This document shows positions 34,100 to 42,801 of a stretch of DNA of 64,000 bases, in pieces (positions within the stretch are counted from its first letter, which is position 1; each line of letters begins with the position of its first letter). The stretch is taken from the NCBI GenBank assembly GCA_045639125.1, contig JAZUCL010000012.1, positions 61,256-125,255 on the forward strand, read 5' to 3'. Source of the DNA: JAZUCL01 sp045639125 (GTDB taxonomy: Bacteria > Bacillota > Clostridia > Oscillospirales > QAMX01). The position numbers and the translations under genes were made by a program. The notes under the pieces were generated by a model, which was given only the letters and a program-made list of their open reading frames with translations, ran no database searches and was not told the origin of the DNA.

Positions 34100-35131
34100 T
34101 TATTTGAAATTTAAGAAATCGTATACCTCGTCAGCACCCATAGTTGCATAGGCGTTTAGTGACGAGGAAGCACGAACACCGTTAATATACTCATAGTAGC
34201 CTTGACATGATATCATAGCACCATTGTCGCCGCACAGTTTTGTCGGTGGTACAAATAGTTTTATATTCCTTTTCTCACATTCATTCGTCAATGCAGAGCG
34301 AAGAAAAGAGTTTGCGGCAACACCGCCTGCTGCGGCAAGTTTTCCATATCCTTTTGATACTGCCACATCTATAACACGAGGCACAAGAGAGTCGGTGACA
34401 GCGGCACAAAATGACGCTGCAAGCGATGGTTCATCTATAGTTTCTCCTCGCTGTTTCGCTGTATGGGCGATATTTATAACTGCCGTTTTCAGTCCTGAAA
34501 ACGAAAAGTCGTACGGAGCCCCGTCCACAACTGCACGTGGCAGTTTATATTTCTTTGGATCTCCTGTCTGTGCAAGGCGGTCTATCATAACACCACCTGG
34601 ATATGATAGTCCAAGCACTCTTGCCGCCTTGTCAAATGCCTCACCTGCCGCATCGTCACGAGTAGAGCCGATTATTTCCATATCAGTATAACTTTTAACG
34701 TCAACTATCAAACTGTGTCCACCGGATACAACGAGGCAAACGAAAGGCGGTTCAAGGCAAGGAAATGCTATGTAGGTTGCGGCAATATGACCTCTTATGT
34801 GGTGTACAGGAATAAGAGGCTTTTTAAGTGACATGGCAAGTCCTTTTGCAAAATTAACACCTACTAAAAGTGCACCGATTAGACCTGGTGCAAATGTTAC
34901 AGCCACAGCATCAAGTTCCTCTTTTTCTATTTTGGCACGATTAAGTGCCTCTTTTGTAACTTGTGAAATGCCCTCTATATGCTTTCTTGACGCAATTTCA
35001 GGCACAACACCGCCGTATAGTGCGTGCATATCCGCTTGGGACAGCACAACATCTGATAAAATCTCACGACCATTTCTTGATACTGATACTGCTGTTTCAT
35101 CGCAAGAACTTTCAATACCTAAAATATACAT
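34100..35131 (-). CDS. tsaD: tRNA N6-adenosine threonylcarbamoyltransferase
   Basis: 343-residue TsaD/Gcp. It transfers the threonylcarbamoyl group to A37 of ANN-decoding tRNAs, working with TsaB and TsaE. The N-terminal ILGIESSCDETAVSV is the nucleotide-binding signature, and the metal-site histidines are in HHIRGHIAA (about residues 109-117); the catalytic core continues with GGHSLIV and AGGVAANS. It follows rimI by 18 bp in the common tsaD/rimI pairing; tsaB and tsaE are not in the window. Confidence 0.97.
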   Translation of the reverse strand: MYILGIESSCDETAVSVSRNGREILSDVVLSQADMHALYGGVVPEIASRKHIEGISQVTKEALNRAKIEKEELDAVAVTFAPGLIGALLVGVNFAKGLAMSLKKPLIPVHHIRGHIAATYIAFPCLEPPFVCLVVSGGHSLIVDVKSYTDMEIIGSTRDDAAGEAFDKAARVLGLSYPGGVMIDRLAQTGDPKKYKLPRAVVDGAPYDFSFSGLKTAVINIAHTAKQRGETIDEPSLAASFCAAVTDSLVPRVIDVAVSKGYGKLAAAGGVAANSFLRSALTNECEKRNIKLFVPPTKLCGDNGAMISCQGYYEYINGVRASSSLNAYATMGADEVYDFLNFK

Positions 35132-35149
35132 TGTTTCTCCCCTATTTTC

Positions 35150-35593
35150 TTATTTCCCCATTGTTTTTCGCATAATTGACGCATCTTCCGTGGGGAATTG
35201 ATAGTAGTTTCGTCTTACTGCAATTTGTTCAAAACCTGCATTTTCGTAAAGTTTAATTGCAGATATATTTGAACTTCTAACCTCTAAAAATACCGATTGG
35301 GTGCATTTAGCATAGTCAAGAAGTTTATGAAGAATTTTTTTAGCAATACCCAAGCGGCGAAATTTCTCATGTACGGCGATGTTCATTATCTCTCCCTCGT
35401 CATGCAATATGTGTATTCCACCGTAGCCTAACACGCTTTTATCCTCACCTAACGCCACAAGCCACGTTGCCGTGTCGTTTGACAACTCATCGTTAAGACT
35501 CTTTTCACTCCATGGTGACGAAAAACACATCTTCTCCAACATGGCAACTTGTCCGATTGTCGTGCTGTCCATAGGCACTATAGTATATTCCAT
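35150..35593 (-). CDS. rimI: Ribosomal-protein S18 N-acetyltransferase (RimI-like)
   Basis: 147-residue GNAT. The acetyl-CoA motif A is NIAVHEKFRRLGIAKKIL (about residues 71-88) with the RRLGIA core, and motif B follows as VRSSNISAIKLYENAGF. The length and the neighbour tsaD match the rimI-tsaD gene pair found across Firmicutes; the substrate, S18 N-terminus, is by family inference. Its start overlaps the stop of the phosphatase gene by one base, so the two are probably coupled. Confidence 0.9.
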   Translation of the reverse strand: MEYTIVPMDSTTIGQVAMLEKMCFSSPWSEKSLNDELSNDTATWLVALGEDKSVLGYGGIHILHDEGEIMNIAVHEKFRRLGIAKKILHKLLDYAKCTQSVFLEVRSSNISAIKLYENAGFEQIAVRRNYYQFPTEDASIMRKTMGK

Positions 35594-36030
35594 TACTTAT
35601 CCTCTACCTCTTTTAATGGGAGTTTCTCTATCGCTTCGTTTATTATTTTGGCAGTTTTTAGATATACATCTAAATCACCACCGTAGGGGTCAGGAATATC
35701 CGAGTCAGACAGGCACAGTATTTTATCTGCATATTTAGGATACATTCTCTCCAGTGCCATCTGATGTGAATAAGTCATACAAAGTACAACGTCACTTTCC
35801 AAAATCATTTTTTCATCTATTTGACGTGACTTATGTTTTGATATATCTGCACCAAACGCATTGGCAGCAAGGACGGCATTTTTACATACAGGAGTTTCAC
35901 CCTCCACACAAATTCCTGCACTTTTGGGAGTAATATCAATATTTAGTTTTTTGGTAAAGCAGGCAAACAAGCCCTCTGCCATAGGACTGCGGCAAGTGTT
36001 ACCTGTACAGACGAATAAAACCGATTTCAA
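35593..36030 (-). CDS. Low-molecular-weight protein tyrosine phosphatase family
   Basis: 145-residue LMW-PTP or arsenate-reductase-fold protein. The phosphate loop is CTGNTCRS (C-x5-R, about residues 7-14), right at the N-terminus, and the catalytic Asp is in the SDSDIPDPYGG loop (about 116). The start is a TTG at 36030 with GAGAGGG upstream; the reading frame extends further upstream but would overlap polA and lacks a ribosome site. Arsenate reductase would need extra cysteines in a typical order, which I do not see, so a tyrosine phosphatase role (often in capsule or stress control) is preferred. Confidence 0.88.
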   Translation of the reverse strand: MKSVLFVCTGNTCRSPMAEGLFACFTKKLNIDITPKSAGICVEGETPVCKNAVLAANAFGADISKHKSRQIDEKMILESDVVLCMTYSHQMALERMYPKYADKILCLSDSDIPDPYGGDLDVYLKTAKIINEAIEKLPLKEVEDK

Positions 36031-36046
36031 AGTAGATTCCCTCTCA

Positions 36047-38713
36047 TTATTTTTTTGCGTCAAACCAGTTGTCAGCACTTGCTGCATCTGCGATAAGTGA
36101 TACGCTTAACTCCATAGCACTACGCATTTCTTCCTCTACAAGTGTAATTACTGTCTGAAGTTCGTCTTTTGCCGTTTCCACAATCAATTCATCGTGTACT
36201 TGCAAAATCAGACGTGACGACAATTTTTCTCGTTTAAGTCGTTCATATATACGTACCATGGCGATTTTTATAATATCTGCCGCCGTTCCTTGTATCGGTG
36301 TATTTAACGCAACCCGCTCACCAAATGAGCGAATATTGTGGTTACTTGACGACAGTTCAGGCAAATATCTGCGTCTGCCCATAAGGGTAGTTACATACCC
36401 TTGCTCTTTCGCCTTAACCTTAATTTCTTCCATATACTGCTTTACTGACGGATATTTTGAAAAGTAGTTTTCAATATATACCTTCGCCTCTTTACGTGTA
36501 ACTCCAATATTCTCTGCAAGAGTAAATTCACTCATGCCATATACAAGACCAAAGTTTACGGCTTTTGCACGAGAACGCATCTGGGCAGTTACCTCATCAA
36601 AAGAAACTCCCTCTACTGAAGCGGCAGTGGCACGATGTATGTCACCACCTGACGCAAATGCCTCTTTTAATGCCTCATCGTCTGCTATATGGGCAAGAAC
36701 ACGAAGTTCTATCTGTGAGTAGTCTGCATCTACAAGGGTATAACCTTGCTTTGCTACAAACATTCGGCGAAGTTCAGCACCTCTTTGGGTGCGAACAGGT
36801 ATATTTTGCAAATTAGGGTCGGTTGAACTTATACGGCCTGTCGCTGTTACAAGTTGCTGAAATTTAGAGTGAATACGTCCGTCACGAGATGATACAAATT
36901 TCATAAGTCCGTCAGCATAGGTGGAGCGTAATTTTGTAAGACTTCTGTACTCAATAATTGCATCAATTATTGGGTGATGTGTTCTTAGAGAAGTTAAAGT
37001 ATCAATGTCGGTAGAATATCCTGACTTCGTCTTTTTGCGATACGGTAAGTTAAGTCGTTCAAATAAAAGTTCACCTAACTGCTTGGGAGAGTTGATATTA
37101 AACTCAATTCCTGCAAGGGAATATATCTTCTTTTCAAGGGCGTTTATCTCAACAGTAAGTTGTGCAGAGTATGCTGTAAGTGCCGATGTATCAATCATGA
37201 TACCCTCATACTCCATACTTGCCAAAACTTCCGACAAAGGGAGTTCAACATCACGATACAACTTCTCCATACCTTGCTGTGAAAGAAGATTCAAAATAAC
37301 GGGTGCTAAATTATTGAGTGTCTGTGTATATAATGCAAGGCTTTTAAGTGATGCGTCACGGTCACCAAGTGGTGAAAATCCAGCGTCTTTTTCGTGAATT
37401 GGGTCAGGTAACTCCTCACCTAAATACCTTTTTGCAATAGTTTCTATTTCATACTCCGATGCGGCAGGGTCAAGAAGGTACGCACCTATTGCCGTATCAA
37501 AATTTATATTTCCGTATGGAACACCGCTTTTTATCCATAGGGAATATGCATTTTTTGAATTGTGGCATATTTTTGATACGTCTGCTGACGCAAGGGAGGT
37601 CACAACATCATTCCACGCCTTGTCACTTATCTCTCCGTTAAGCAAAATATATACTTCGTCTGCATCGCCTTTTTTGATGCAAACTGATAAATATTGCTCC
37701 TGCTCACCGAGTAAAAATGCTACCTCTTTTACCGATGAAATTTTGCTTAAAAGGGATTGGGCCTCTGACTCACTCTTTACAGGGATAACTGAAAGAGTAC
37801 GAGTGTTGACACTTTGCTCAGCAGATGTATTTACTTTATCTGACGGCTTTAGTCCGAGTTTTTTAATAAATGCACGAAATTCAAGACGTGTAAATAGCCT
37901 ATATAGAGCATCCTCGTCAGGTTTTCCAAGAGCCATGCAAGTATTACAATACTCTATAGGTGCAAAGCAATCAATTTCAGCAAGACGTAAACTTAGAAAT
38001 GCCAAGTCACGGTCACGGACAAGTTTTTCCTTGACACTTCTACGAATATCAGCATCTTCTATTTCCTCATAAAGTTTTTCAACCGTTTCATACTTCTTTA
38101 TAAGTTCAAGTGCCGTCTTTTCACCGATACCTGCGACACCTGGAATATTGTCGGATTTATCGCCCATAAGTGCCTTTACCTGAATAAGACTTCGTGGCGA
38201 TACACCATAAGTTTCAAATACAGCATCAGGAGTATAGTCGGTAGTTATAGTCTTACCCTCACGGCTTGTAACAAGTTTTACTCTTGTATTCACATCAGAA
38301 AGTTGCAGACTGTCACGGTCACCTGTCACAATAACAGCCTCGTCACCATGTTCACGGCAAAGACGTGCAATCGTACCAAGTAAATCGTCAGCCTCATAGC
38401 CTGCAAGTTCGCATCTTGTAATGCCCATCGTATCAAGTACCTCTTTAAGCAAAGGCAACTGGCTTACAAGTTCCTGTGGCATAGGCCGTCTGCCAGCCTT
38501 ATACTCGGCATACTCTAAGTGGCGGAATGTAGGTGCTTTTAAGTCAAAGCATACGCATACACCATCGGGAGATTCATCTTCCAAAAGTCGAAAATATGTG
38601 GATAAAAAACCATATACTGCATTCGTATACTCACCGCTTGCAGTTGACAAAATACGTATTCCGTAAAACGCACGGTTTATAAGACTGTTTCCATCTATTA
38701 TAAGGAGTTTCAT
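36047..38713 (-). CDS. polA: DNA polymerase I
   Basis: 888-residue Family A polymerase. The 5'-3' exonuclease domain (LLIIDGNSLINRAFYG at residues 3-18; GDKSDNIPGV near 190) is followed by a middle 3'-5' exonuclease-like region whose catalytic acids look eroded, as in other Gram-positive PolI. The polymerase domain carries DADYSQIELRVLAHIADD (motif A, near 665), RSRAKAVNFGLVYGMS (motif B, near 715) and VHDELIVE (motif C, near 840). The ATG at 38713 has GAGAGGG upstream. It begins the polA-phosphatase-rimI-tsaD series. Confidence 0.97.
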   Translation of the reverse strand: MKLLIIDGNSLINRAFYGIRILSTASGEYTNAVYGFLSTYFRLLEDESPDGVCVCFDLKAPTFRHLEYAEYKAGRRPMPQELVSQLPLLKEVLDTMGITRCELAGYEADDLLGTIARLCREHGDEAVIVTGDRDSLQLSDVNTRVKLVTSREGKTITTDYTPDAVFETYGVSPRSLIQVKALMGDKSDNIPGVAGIGEKTALELIKKYETVEKLYEEIEDADIRRSVKEKLVRDRDLAFLSLRLAEIDCFAPIEYCNTCMALGKPDEDALYRLFTRLEFRAFIKKLGLKPSDKVNTSAEQSVNTRTLSVIPVKSESEAQSLLSKISSVKEVAFLLGEQEQYLSVCIKKGDADEVYILLNGEISDKAWNDVVTSLASADVSKICHNSKNAYSLWIKSGVPYGNINFDTAIGAYLLDPAASEYEIETIAKRYLGEELPDPIHEKDAGFSPLGDRDASLKSLALYTQTLNNLAPVILNLLSQQGMEKLYRDVELPLSEVLASMEYEGIMIDTSALTAYSAQLTVEINALEKKIYSLAGIEFNINSPKQLGELLFERLNLPYRKKTKSGYSTDIDTLTSLRTHHPIIDAIIEYRSLTKLRSTYADGLMKFVSSRDGRIHSKFQQLVTATGRISSTDPNLQNIPVRTQRGAELRRMFVAKQGYTLVDADYSQIELRVLAHIADDEALKEAFASGGDIHRATAASVEGVSFDEVTAQMRSRAKAVNFGLVYGMSEFTLAENIGVTRKEAKVYIENYFSKYPSVKQYMEEIKVKAKEQGYVTTLMGRRRYLPELSSSNHNIRSFGERVALNTPIQGTAADIIKIAMVRIYERLKREKLSSRLILQVHDELIVETAKDELQTVITLVEEEMRSAMELSVSLIADAASADNWFDAKK

Positions 38714-38902
38714 ATACGTCCCTCTCATCAAAACAAATTTCGTAACTTAAATCGCCGTTATTCCATATTGTACCAAGATAATTGTACCACTTTTTCTCTC
38801 ATTTTACAACGCTTTTGACGAAAAGCCTTTTATTTTTCTTGTGTATGGTAACAAAGGCACAAGGATACAATATTTTAAGACGTAAAAAAGGAGCATACAG
38901 AT

Positions 38903-39562
38903 ATGATAAAACTTACAAATCTATCAAAAATCTACGGTAGCGGTGAAGAAAAGGTACACGCCTTGCAAGATGTATCTCTTAATGTTTCAAAAGGTGAATT
39001 TGTGTCAATTGTAGGTCATTCAGGGTCAGGTAAATCTACGCTAATGCACATTTTAGGTTGTCTTGACGTAGCAACAAGCGGAACCTATACGCTAATGGGT
39101 GAAGATGTCGGCACACTTTCTGCCGACCGGCGTGCTTTACTTAGGAATGAGCGTATCGGTTTTATTTTTCAAGGATTTCATCTTTCAGGTCAGTTAAATG
39201 CATTGGAAAATGTAGAACTTCCACTTCTTTTTCGTGGATTGGATAAAAAAACAAGACGTAAGTTGGCACTTGAGGCTTTGTCTGCCGTTGGTCTTTCTGA
39301 CAGACTCAACCATAAGCCGTCACAACTTTCAGGCGGTCAACAACAGCGTGTGGCTGTCGCTCGTGCTATTGCATCAAAACCTCCTATTATTCTTGCAGAC
39401 GAGCCTACAGGCAACCTTGACTCCGAGTCTGCTTCAAGTGTCCTTTCTCTAATTAAAAAACTCCATGAAAACTCCCACACAATACTCCTTATCACCCACG
39501 ACCTTTCCGTTGCCGCCTTAGCACAGCGTACACTTACAATGACTGACGGGAAACTTAAATAA
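38903..39562 (+). CDS. ABC transporter ATP-binding protein (MacB/LolD type), no permease nearby
   Basis: 219-residue nucleotide-binding subunit. Walker A GHSGSGKST (about residues 38-46), Q-loop FIFQGFHL (about 90), signature LSGGQQQRVAVARAI (about 140-154), Walker B PPIILADEPTGNLDSE (about 160-175), and switch His in LLITHD are intact. The sequence class is that of exporters that work with a MacB/FtsX-like permease, which is missing here: the next gene is an unrelated PHP protein. The gene is monocistronic by context (GGAGCAT ribosome site, no overlap). The partner may lie elsewhere, or the subunit is an orphan. Confidence 0.92.
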   Translation: MIKLTNLSKIYGSGEEKVHALQDVSLNVSKGEFVSIVGHSGSGKSTLMHILGCLDVATSGTYTLMGEDVGTLSADRRALLRNERIGFIFQGFHLSGQLNALENVELPLLFRGLDKKTRRKLALEALSAVGLSDRLNHKPSQLSGGQQQRVAVARAIASKPPIILADEPTGNLDSESASSVLSLIKKLHENSHTILLITHDLSVAALAQRTLTMTDGKLK

Positions 39563-39645
39563 GAAAAGTTAATTACGCCGTTTTCCCTTTACTTTTTATA
39601 CCCGGTTTGGTATAATTGTTAGAAGTAACGTCAAGGAGGATCATC

Positions 39646-40551
39646 ATGCAACTTTTGGATAATACAAAAAACTGGTATAAAGGTAATCTTCATACCCATA
39701 CAACTCTGTCTGACGGACAATGTACACCTGATGAGGTGTGCAAACTGTATAAAGATGCAGGATATGACTTTCTTGCCCTGACTGACCACAATATTTTGTC
39801 GGATACTTGCGTAAAAAATGGACTTTTAATGCTTCGTGGTATCGAGTTGGGTGAAAACTATATGTCCCCTCGCCGTGTCGCATACCACTTTGTCGGTATC
39901 GGCGGAGATGACAAGTTGGCATCTTTTGACTACTCCACGTCTAACAAAAATCCACAAAAGATTATTGATCATTTGAAGTCCCACGGTGCTTACACTATTT
40001 TGTGCCACCCTGACTGGTCACTTATGACTACCTCAGATATTATGGCTGTCAACGGATATGATGCTATTGAGGTTATGAACTCAATTTCTGACCCTTACGC
40101 AAGAGGTGACTCATCTCACATAATAGATACTGTTATGACTTCAGGACGTATTGACCGCATGGTTGCATCTGACGATTCCCATTTCTATACAGGTGAGCAT
40201 TGTCACGCCGCAGTTATGGTCAACACAGATGAATTAAGTGCAGACTCTATTCTCACGGCACTTCGTAGCGGCAATTTTTACGCTACTGAAGGACCTCGTT
40301 TCCAATCTATTGAAATTTTAGACAACGCAATTCATGTACGCACATCACCCGTTTGTCTTATTCGTTTTATGAGTGATTCCTTCTACGTTGAAGGTAGACG
40401 TTGTGTTATCGACAACTGTGCAAGTAGTGCCGTGTACAAGATAAAACCAAGTGACAATTTCGTGCGTATTGAGGCAGTTGATAATTCGGGCAAACGTGCA
40501 TGGAGTCAGTATATCGATGTACGTGAGTTAAAAGCCTCCAATGCGAAATGA
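39646..40551 (+). CDS. PHP-domain metallo-phosphoesterase
   Basis: 301-residue PHP (polymerase/histidinol phosphatase) protein. The metal-binding HTHTTLSDGQC is at residues 14-24, with TDHN near 43, a central Glu in GIELGENY near 68, CHPDWS near 118 and DDSHFY near 183. The usual Zn/Mn ligand set seems complete. It is a free-standing PHP enzyme; the substrate may be a phosphoester or a nucleotide. The ATG follows AAGGAGG, and a TATAAT box (39611-39616) suggests its own promoter. A tRNA-Ser gene follows. Confidence 0.87.
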   Translation: MQLLDNTKNWYKGNLHTHTTLSDGQCTPDEVCKLYKDAGYDFLALTDHNILSDTCVKNGLLMLRGIELGENYMSPRRVAYHFVGIGGDDKLASFDYSTSNKNPQKIIDHLKSHGAYTILCHPDWSLMTTSDIMAVNGYDAIEVMNSISDPYARGDSSHIIDTVMTSGRIDRMVASDDSHFYTGEHCHAAVMVNTDELSADSILTALRSGNFYATEGPRFQSIEILDNAIHVRTSPVCLIRFMSDSFYVEGRRCVIDNCASSAVYKIKPSDNFVRIEAVDNSGKRAWSQYIDVRELKASNAK

Positions 40552-40578
40552 ATTTCAAAAGGTATCTGAAAATTTTTG

Positions 40579-40607
40579 TTGACAAACAGCGTCATGTATG
40601 GTATACT
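40579..40607 (+). promoter_or_regulatory. tRNA-Ser promoter
   Basis: TTGACA (40579-40584), 17-bp spacer, TATACT (40602-40607), 19 bp before the tRNA 5' end. Confidence 0.85.
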
Positions 40608-40626
40608 ACATAGGCGCTGAAGTCGT

Positions 40627-40718
40627 GGAGAGATGGCTGAGCTGGTCTAAGGCGCACGACTGGAAATCGTGTGAACCCTATAAAGGTTCCGAGAGTTCGA
40701 ATCTCTCTCTCTCCGCCA
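40627..40718 (+). tRNA. tRNA-Ser(GGA)
   Basis: Type II tRNA of 92 nt including encoded CCA. The acceptor stem GGAGAGA / TCTCTCC (7 bp) with G73, the D-arm, anticodon stem CACGA / TCGTG around loop CTGGAAA (anticodon GGA at 40662-40664), a long variable arm and T-arm GTTCGAATC are all present. A hairpin terminator follows. Confidence 0.96.
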
Positions 40719-40757
40719 AAATCGGCAAGTTTCTTGAGAAACTTGCCGATTTTTTAT
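40718..40757 (+). terminator. Terminator of tRNA-Ser
   Basis: Stem AAAATCGGCAAGTTTC / GAAACTTGCCGATTTT with an ensuing T-run, directly after the tRNA CCA end. Confidence 0.9.
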
Positions 40758-40781
40758 AACATAAAATAAGGACTGATAAGT

Positions 40782-41363
40782 ATGGGCTTCACATTTTTGT
40801 TAAATAGTATCTTGCTTGGCATCGGTCTTGCAATGGACGCTTTCTCCGTTTCCCTCGTCAACGGCCTTAACGAGCCTAAGATGAAGTGGGGCAAAATGAG
40901 TAAAATTGCAGGTACATTTGCCTCGTTCCAGTTCCTTATGCCACTACTCGGCTGGATCTGTGTACATACTATCCTTGTTTACTTTAAGGTCTTTGAAATC
41001 TTTATCCCATGGATTGCACTTGCATTATTAGCATTTATCGGCGGTAAAATGCTGTGGGAAGGAGTAACAAGCACTGGCGAATGCAATGAGAAAGCGGCAA
41101 TTGGATTTAAGGCTTTAATTGCACAAGGTATTGCAACATCTATTGATGCCCTTTCTGTTGGATTTACCATAGCAGACTACGCCTTATGGAATGCACTTTT
41201 AAGTTGTCTGATAATTGCAGTAGTTACATTTGCTATATGTACGGTAGGTCTTATACTCGGCAAGCAGTTTGGTACTCGCTTTGCTGGTAAAGCAAATATT
41301 CTCGGTGGCGTTATTCTCATTTTTATAGGTATCGAAATATTTGTAACCGGCGTATTTTTCTAA
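40782..41363 (+). CDS. mntP: Manganese efflux pump MntP family protein
   Basis: 193-residue six-helix membrane protein. The duplicated metal-binding motifs are GLAMDAFSVSLVNG (about residues 15-28) and ATSIDALSVGFTIAD (about 120-134), each with the conserved Asp in a membrane helix. MntP exports manganese; the six-helix repeat of two similar halves is typical. The gap to the tRNA-Ser terminator is too short for a yybP-ykoY manganese riboswitch, so none is seen. A GGACTGAT sequence lies before the ATG. Confidence 0.94.
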   Translation: MGFTFLLNSILLGIGLAMDAFSVSLVNGLNEPKMKWGKMSKIAGTFASFQFLMPLLGWICVHTILVYFKVFEIFIPWIALALLAFIGGKMLWEGVTSTGECNEKAAIGFKALIAQGIATSIDALSVGFTIADYALWNALLSCLIIAVVTFAICTVGLILGKQFGTRFAGKANILGGVILIFIGIEIFVTGVFF

Positions 41364-41389
41364 CAAGTAATCGTTTGTGAGGTGTAGAA

Positions 41390-41998
41390 ATGAACCACTT
41401 TTTTGCGTACTTATATCGCATGAAGCACATCAATCGTTGGAGTTTGATGAAAAGTACAGTTTCTGAGAATTTGAAAGAACACTCCCTTGACGTGTCCATG
41501 ATTGCCCATTGTTTAGCAGTAGTACGCCGTGACGTGTTTAATCTGCCAATTTCACCTGATAGAATTGCTGTTATGGCTCTATACCATGATGCAGCAGAAA
41601 CTGTAACAGGTGATTTGCCCACACCGATCAAGTATATGTCACCTGAAATAAACAACGCATATAAGTCAATCGAGCGTGAGGCAGAACATCGTATTCTCGC
41701 TATGCTACCCGATGAACTTAAAGATACATATACCTCATACTTCACTGCGTCAAATGATGATGAACGGCGTATATTAAAGGCGGCTGACCGTATCTGTGCG
41801 TATATAAAGTGTCTTTTGGAACTTAAAAGTGGCAATGACGAATACCGCCGTGCCGCCGAGCAGACAAAACGTGCTTTAGACAATATGCATCTTCAAGAGG
41901 TGGAATACTTCTTTAATACGTTTATGCCGAGTTTCGACCTTAGCATTGACGAAATGGACGAAAACTTTGCTCTCACACACCAAAAAGACTCTTTTTAA
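41390..41998 (+). CDS. HD-domain 5'-deoxynucleotidase, YfbR-like
   Basis: 202-residue HD-superfamily protein. The metal ligands are the His of KEHSLDVSMIAH (about residues 31-42), the HD pair YHDAAET (about 67-73) and the late Asp in KAADRICAY (about 131). YfbR homologues hydrolyse deoxyribonucleoside 5'-monophosphates in the dUMP and dNTP balance. The ATG follows GAGGTG. It is 26 bp downstream of mntP, with no functional link evident. Confidence 0.88.
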   Translation: MNHFFAYLYRMKHINRWSLMKSTVSENLKEHSLDVSMIAHCLAVVRRDVFNLPISPDRIAVMALYHDAAETVTGDLPTPIKYMSPEINNAYKSIEREAEHRILAMLPDELKDTYTSYFTASNDDERRILKAADRICAYIKCLLELKSGNDEYRRAAEQTKRALDNMHLQEVEYFFNTFMPSFDLSIDEMDENFALTHQKDSF

Positions 41999-42004
41999 TT
42001 TATA

Positions 42005-42039
42005 AAAAATCTTCCTCAGTCTGTAAGATTGAGGAAGAT
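42005..42039 (-). terminator. Terminator of the hypothetical gene at 42053
   Basis: Inverted repeat ATCTTCCTCA / TGAGGAAGAT, followed by T6 on the minus strand. It is close downstream of the minus-strand stop at 42053 and may also stop the convergent yfbR-like gene. Confidence 0.8.
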
Positions 42040-42052
42040 GTAGTTTTACCCT

Positions 42053-42736
42053 TTACTTTTCTTCTGTGGAAGTTTCAGGTGGGATAGGCCAACCATTTTT
42101 GTCCAGTGTCAGTACAAAGTACGTCTTGCCGTCAATTTTCATTATCTGCATAAGGCAAAACGCTGGGGTAAAGTAAATTTCATCTAAAATATCGTATGGC
42201 ATGGCAAGCATCATGCCGTCAGCCGTATTTTTTGCAATTAACTCCTCTTTCCCACGCAAAAGTGGTAAAAGTACATTGTCATTAAGTATAGAGTCTATAT
42301 TTTGGGCTAAAAACCAGCCGTTAGGTATTGACTCTGTTTTCTGCTCTACCGACTGTTCTACTGGTTGTTCTACCGGCTGTTCTATTTCCTGTGTCATTTG
42401 CTCATCTAACTGATTGTCAGGAAGTGGTGCAAACGTTTCTTTTGTCTGTGGCTCATTAGTTAAGAGGACTACTCTGCTACAATCTGACAGATTTAATCCC
42501 TCTTGTCGTAACTCGCTTTCGCTTATTCGTTTTTTTAAGCACCATTTATTTTCACAAGGTGCCGGAATACCAAGTCGAAAGTATTTTTCACCGCATACAA
42601 GATAGAGGTAAAAAAGCCCCGATGGAGTATACAAGAGACTAAAAGAAGTGTTTAGTATGTATGTCATACCGCTTTTTTCCCACGTCATCTCTCCAATTAC
42701 CTGATTGCCCTCAAATACCTCAAGTTTATTGTTCAC
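42053..42736 (-). CDS. Hypothetical protein with a VEQP-repeat linker
   Basis: 227-residue protein I do not recognise. The N-terminal half (about residues 1-90) looks like a beta-rich globular domain (EVFEGNQVIGEMTWEK; TYILNTSFSLLYTPSGLFYLYLV). A short Pro/Gln/Glu-rich linker follows (IEQPVEQPVEQSVEQK, about 115-135, three VEQ[PS] units), then a second compact domain (about 140-227) with hydrophobic strands. No signal peptide or membrane segment is seen. I prefer the GTG at 42736, with GGGGTGA upstream, to the GTG three codons earlier. The gene is monocistronic. Confidence 0.65.
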   Translation of the reverse strand: MNNKLEVFEGNQVIGEMTWEKSGMTYILNTSFSLLYTPSGLFYLYLVCGEKYFRLGIPAPCENKWCLKKRISESELRQEGLNLSDCSRVVLLTNEPQTKETFAPLPDNQLDEQMTQEIEQPVEQPVEQSVEQKTESIPNGWFLAQNIDSILNDNVLLPLLRGKEELIAKNTADGMMLAMPYDILDEIYFTPAFCLMQIMKIDGKTYFVLTLDKNGWPIPPETSTEEK

Positions 42737-42801
42737 ATATATCACCCCGTCTATACTATATTCACATCACAGTAAAACGATGACAGAAAGGAGTACTATT
42801 T

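Noticed and set aside
40718..40781. Manganese riboswitch before mntP
   Set aside because: Only 62 bp between the tRNA and mntP, mostly taken by a terminator.
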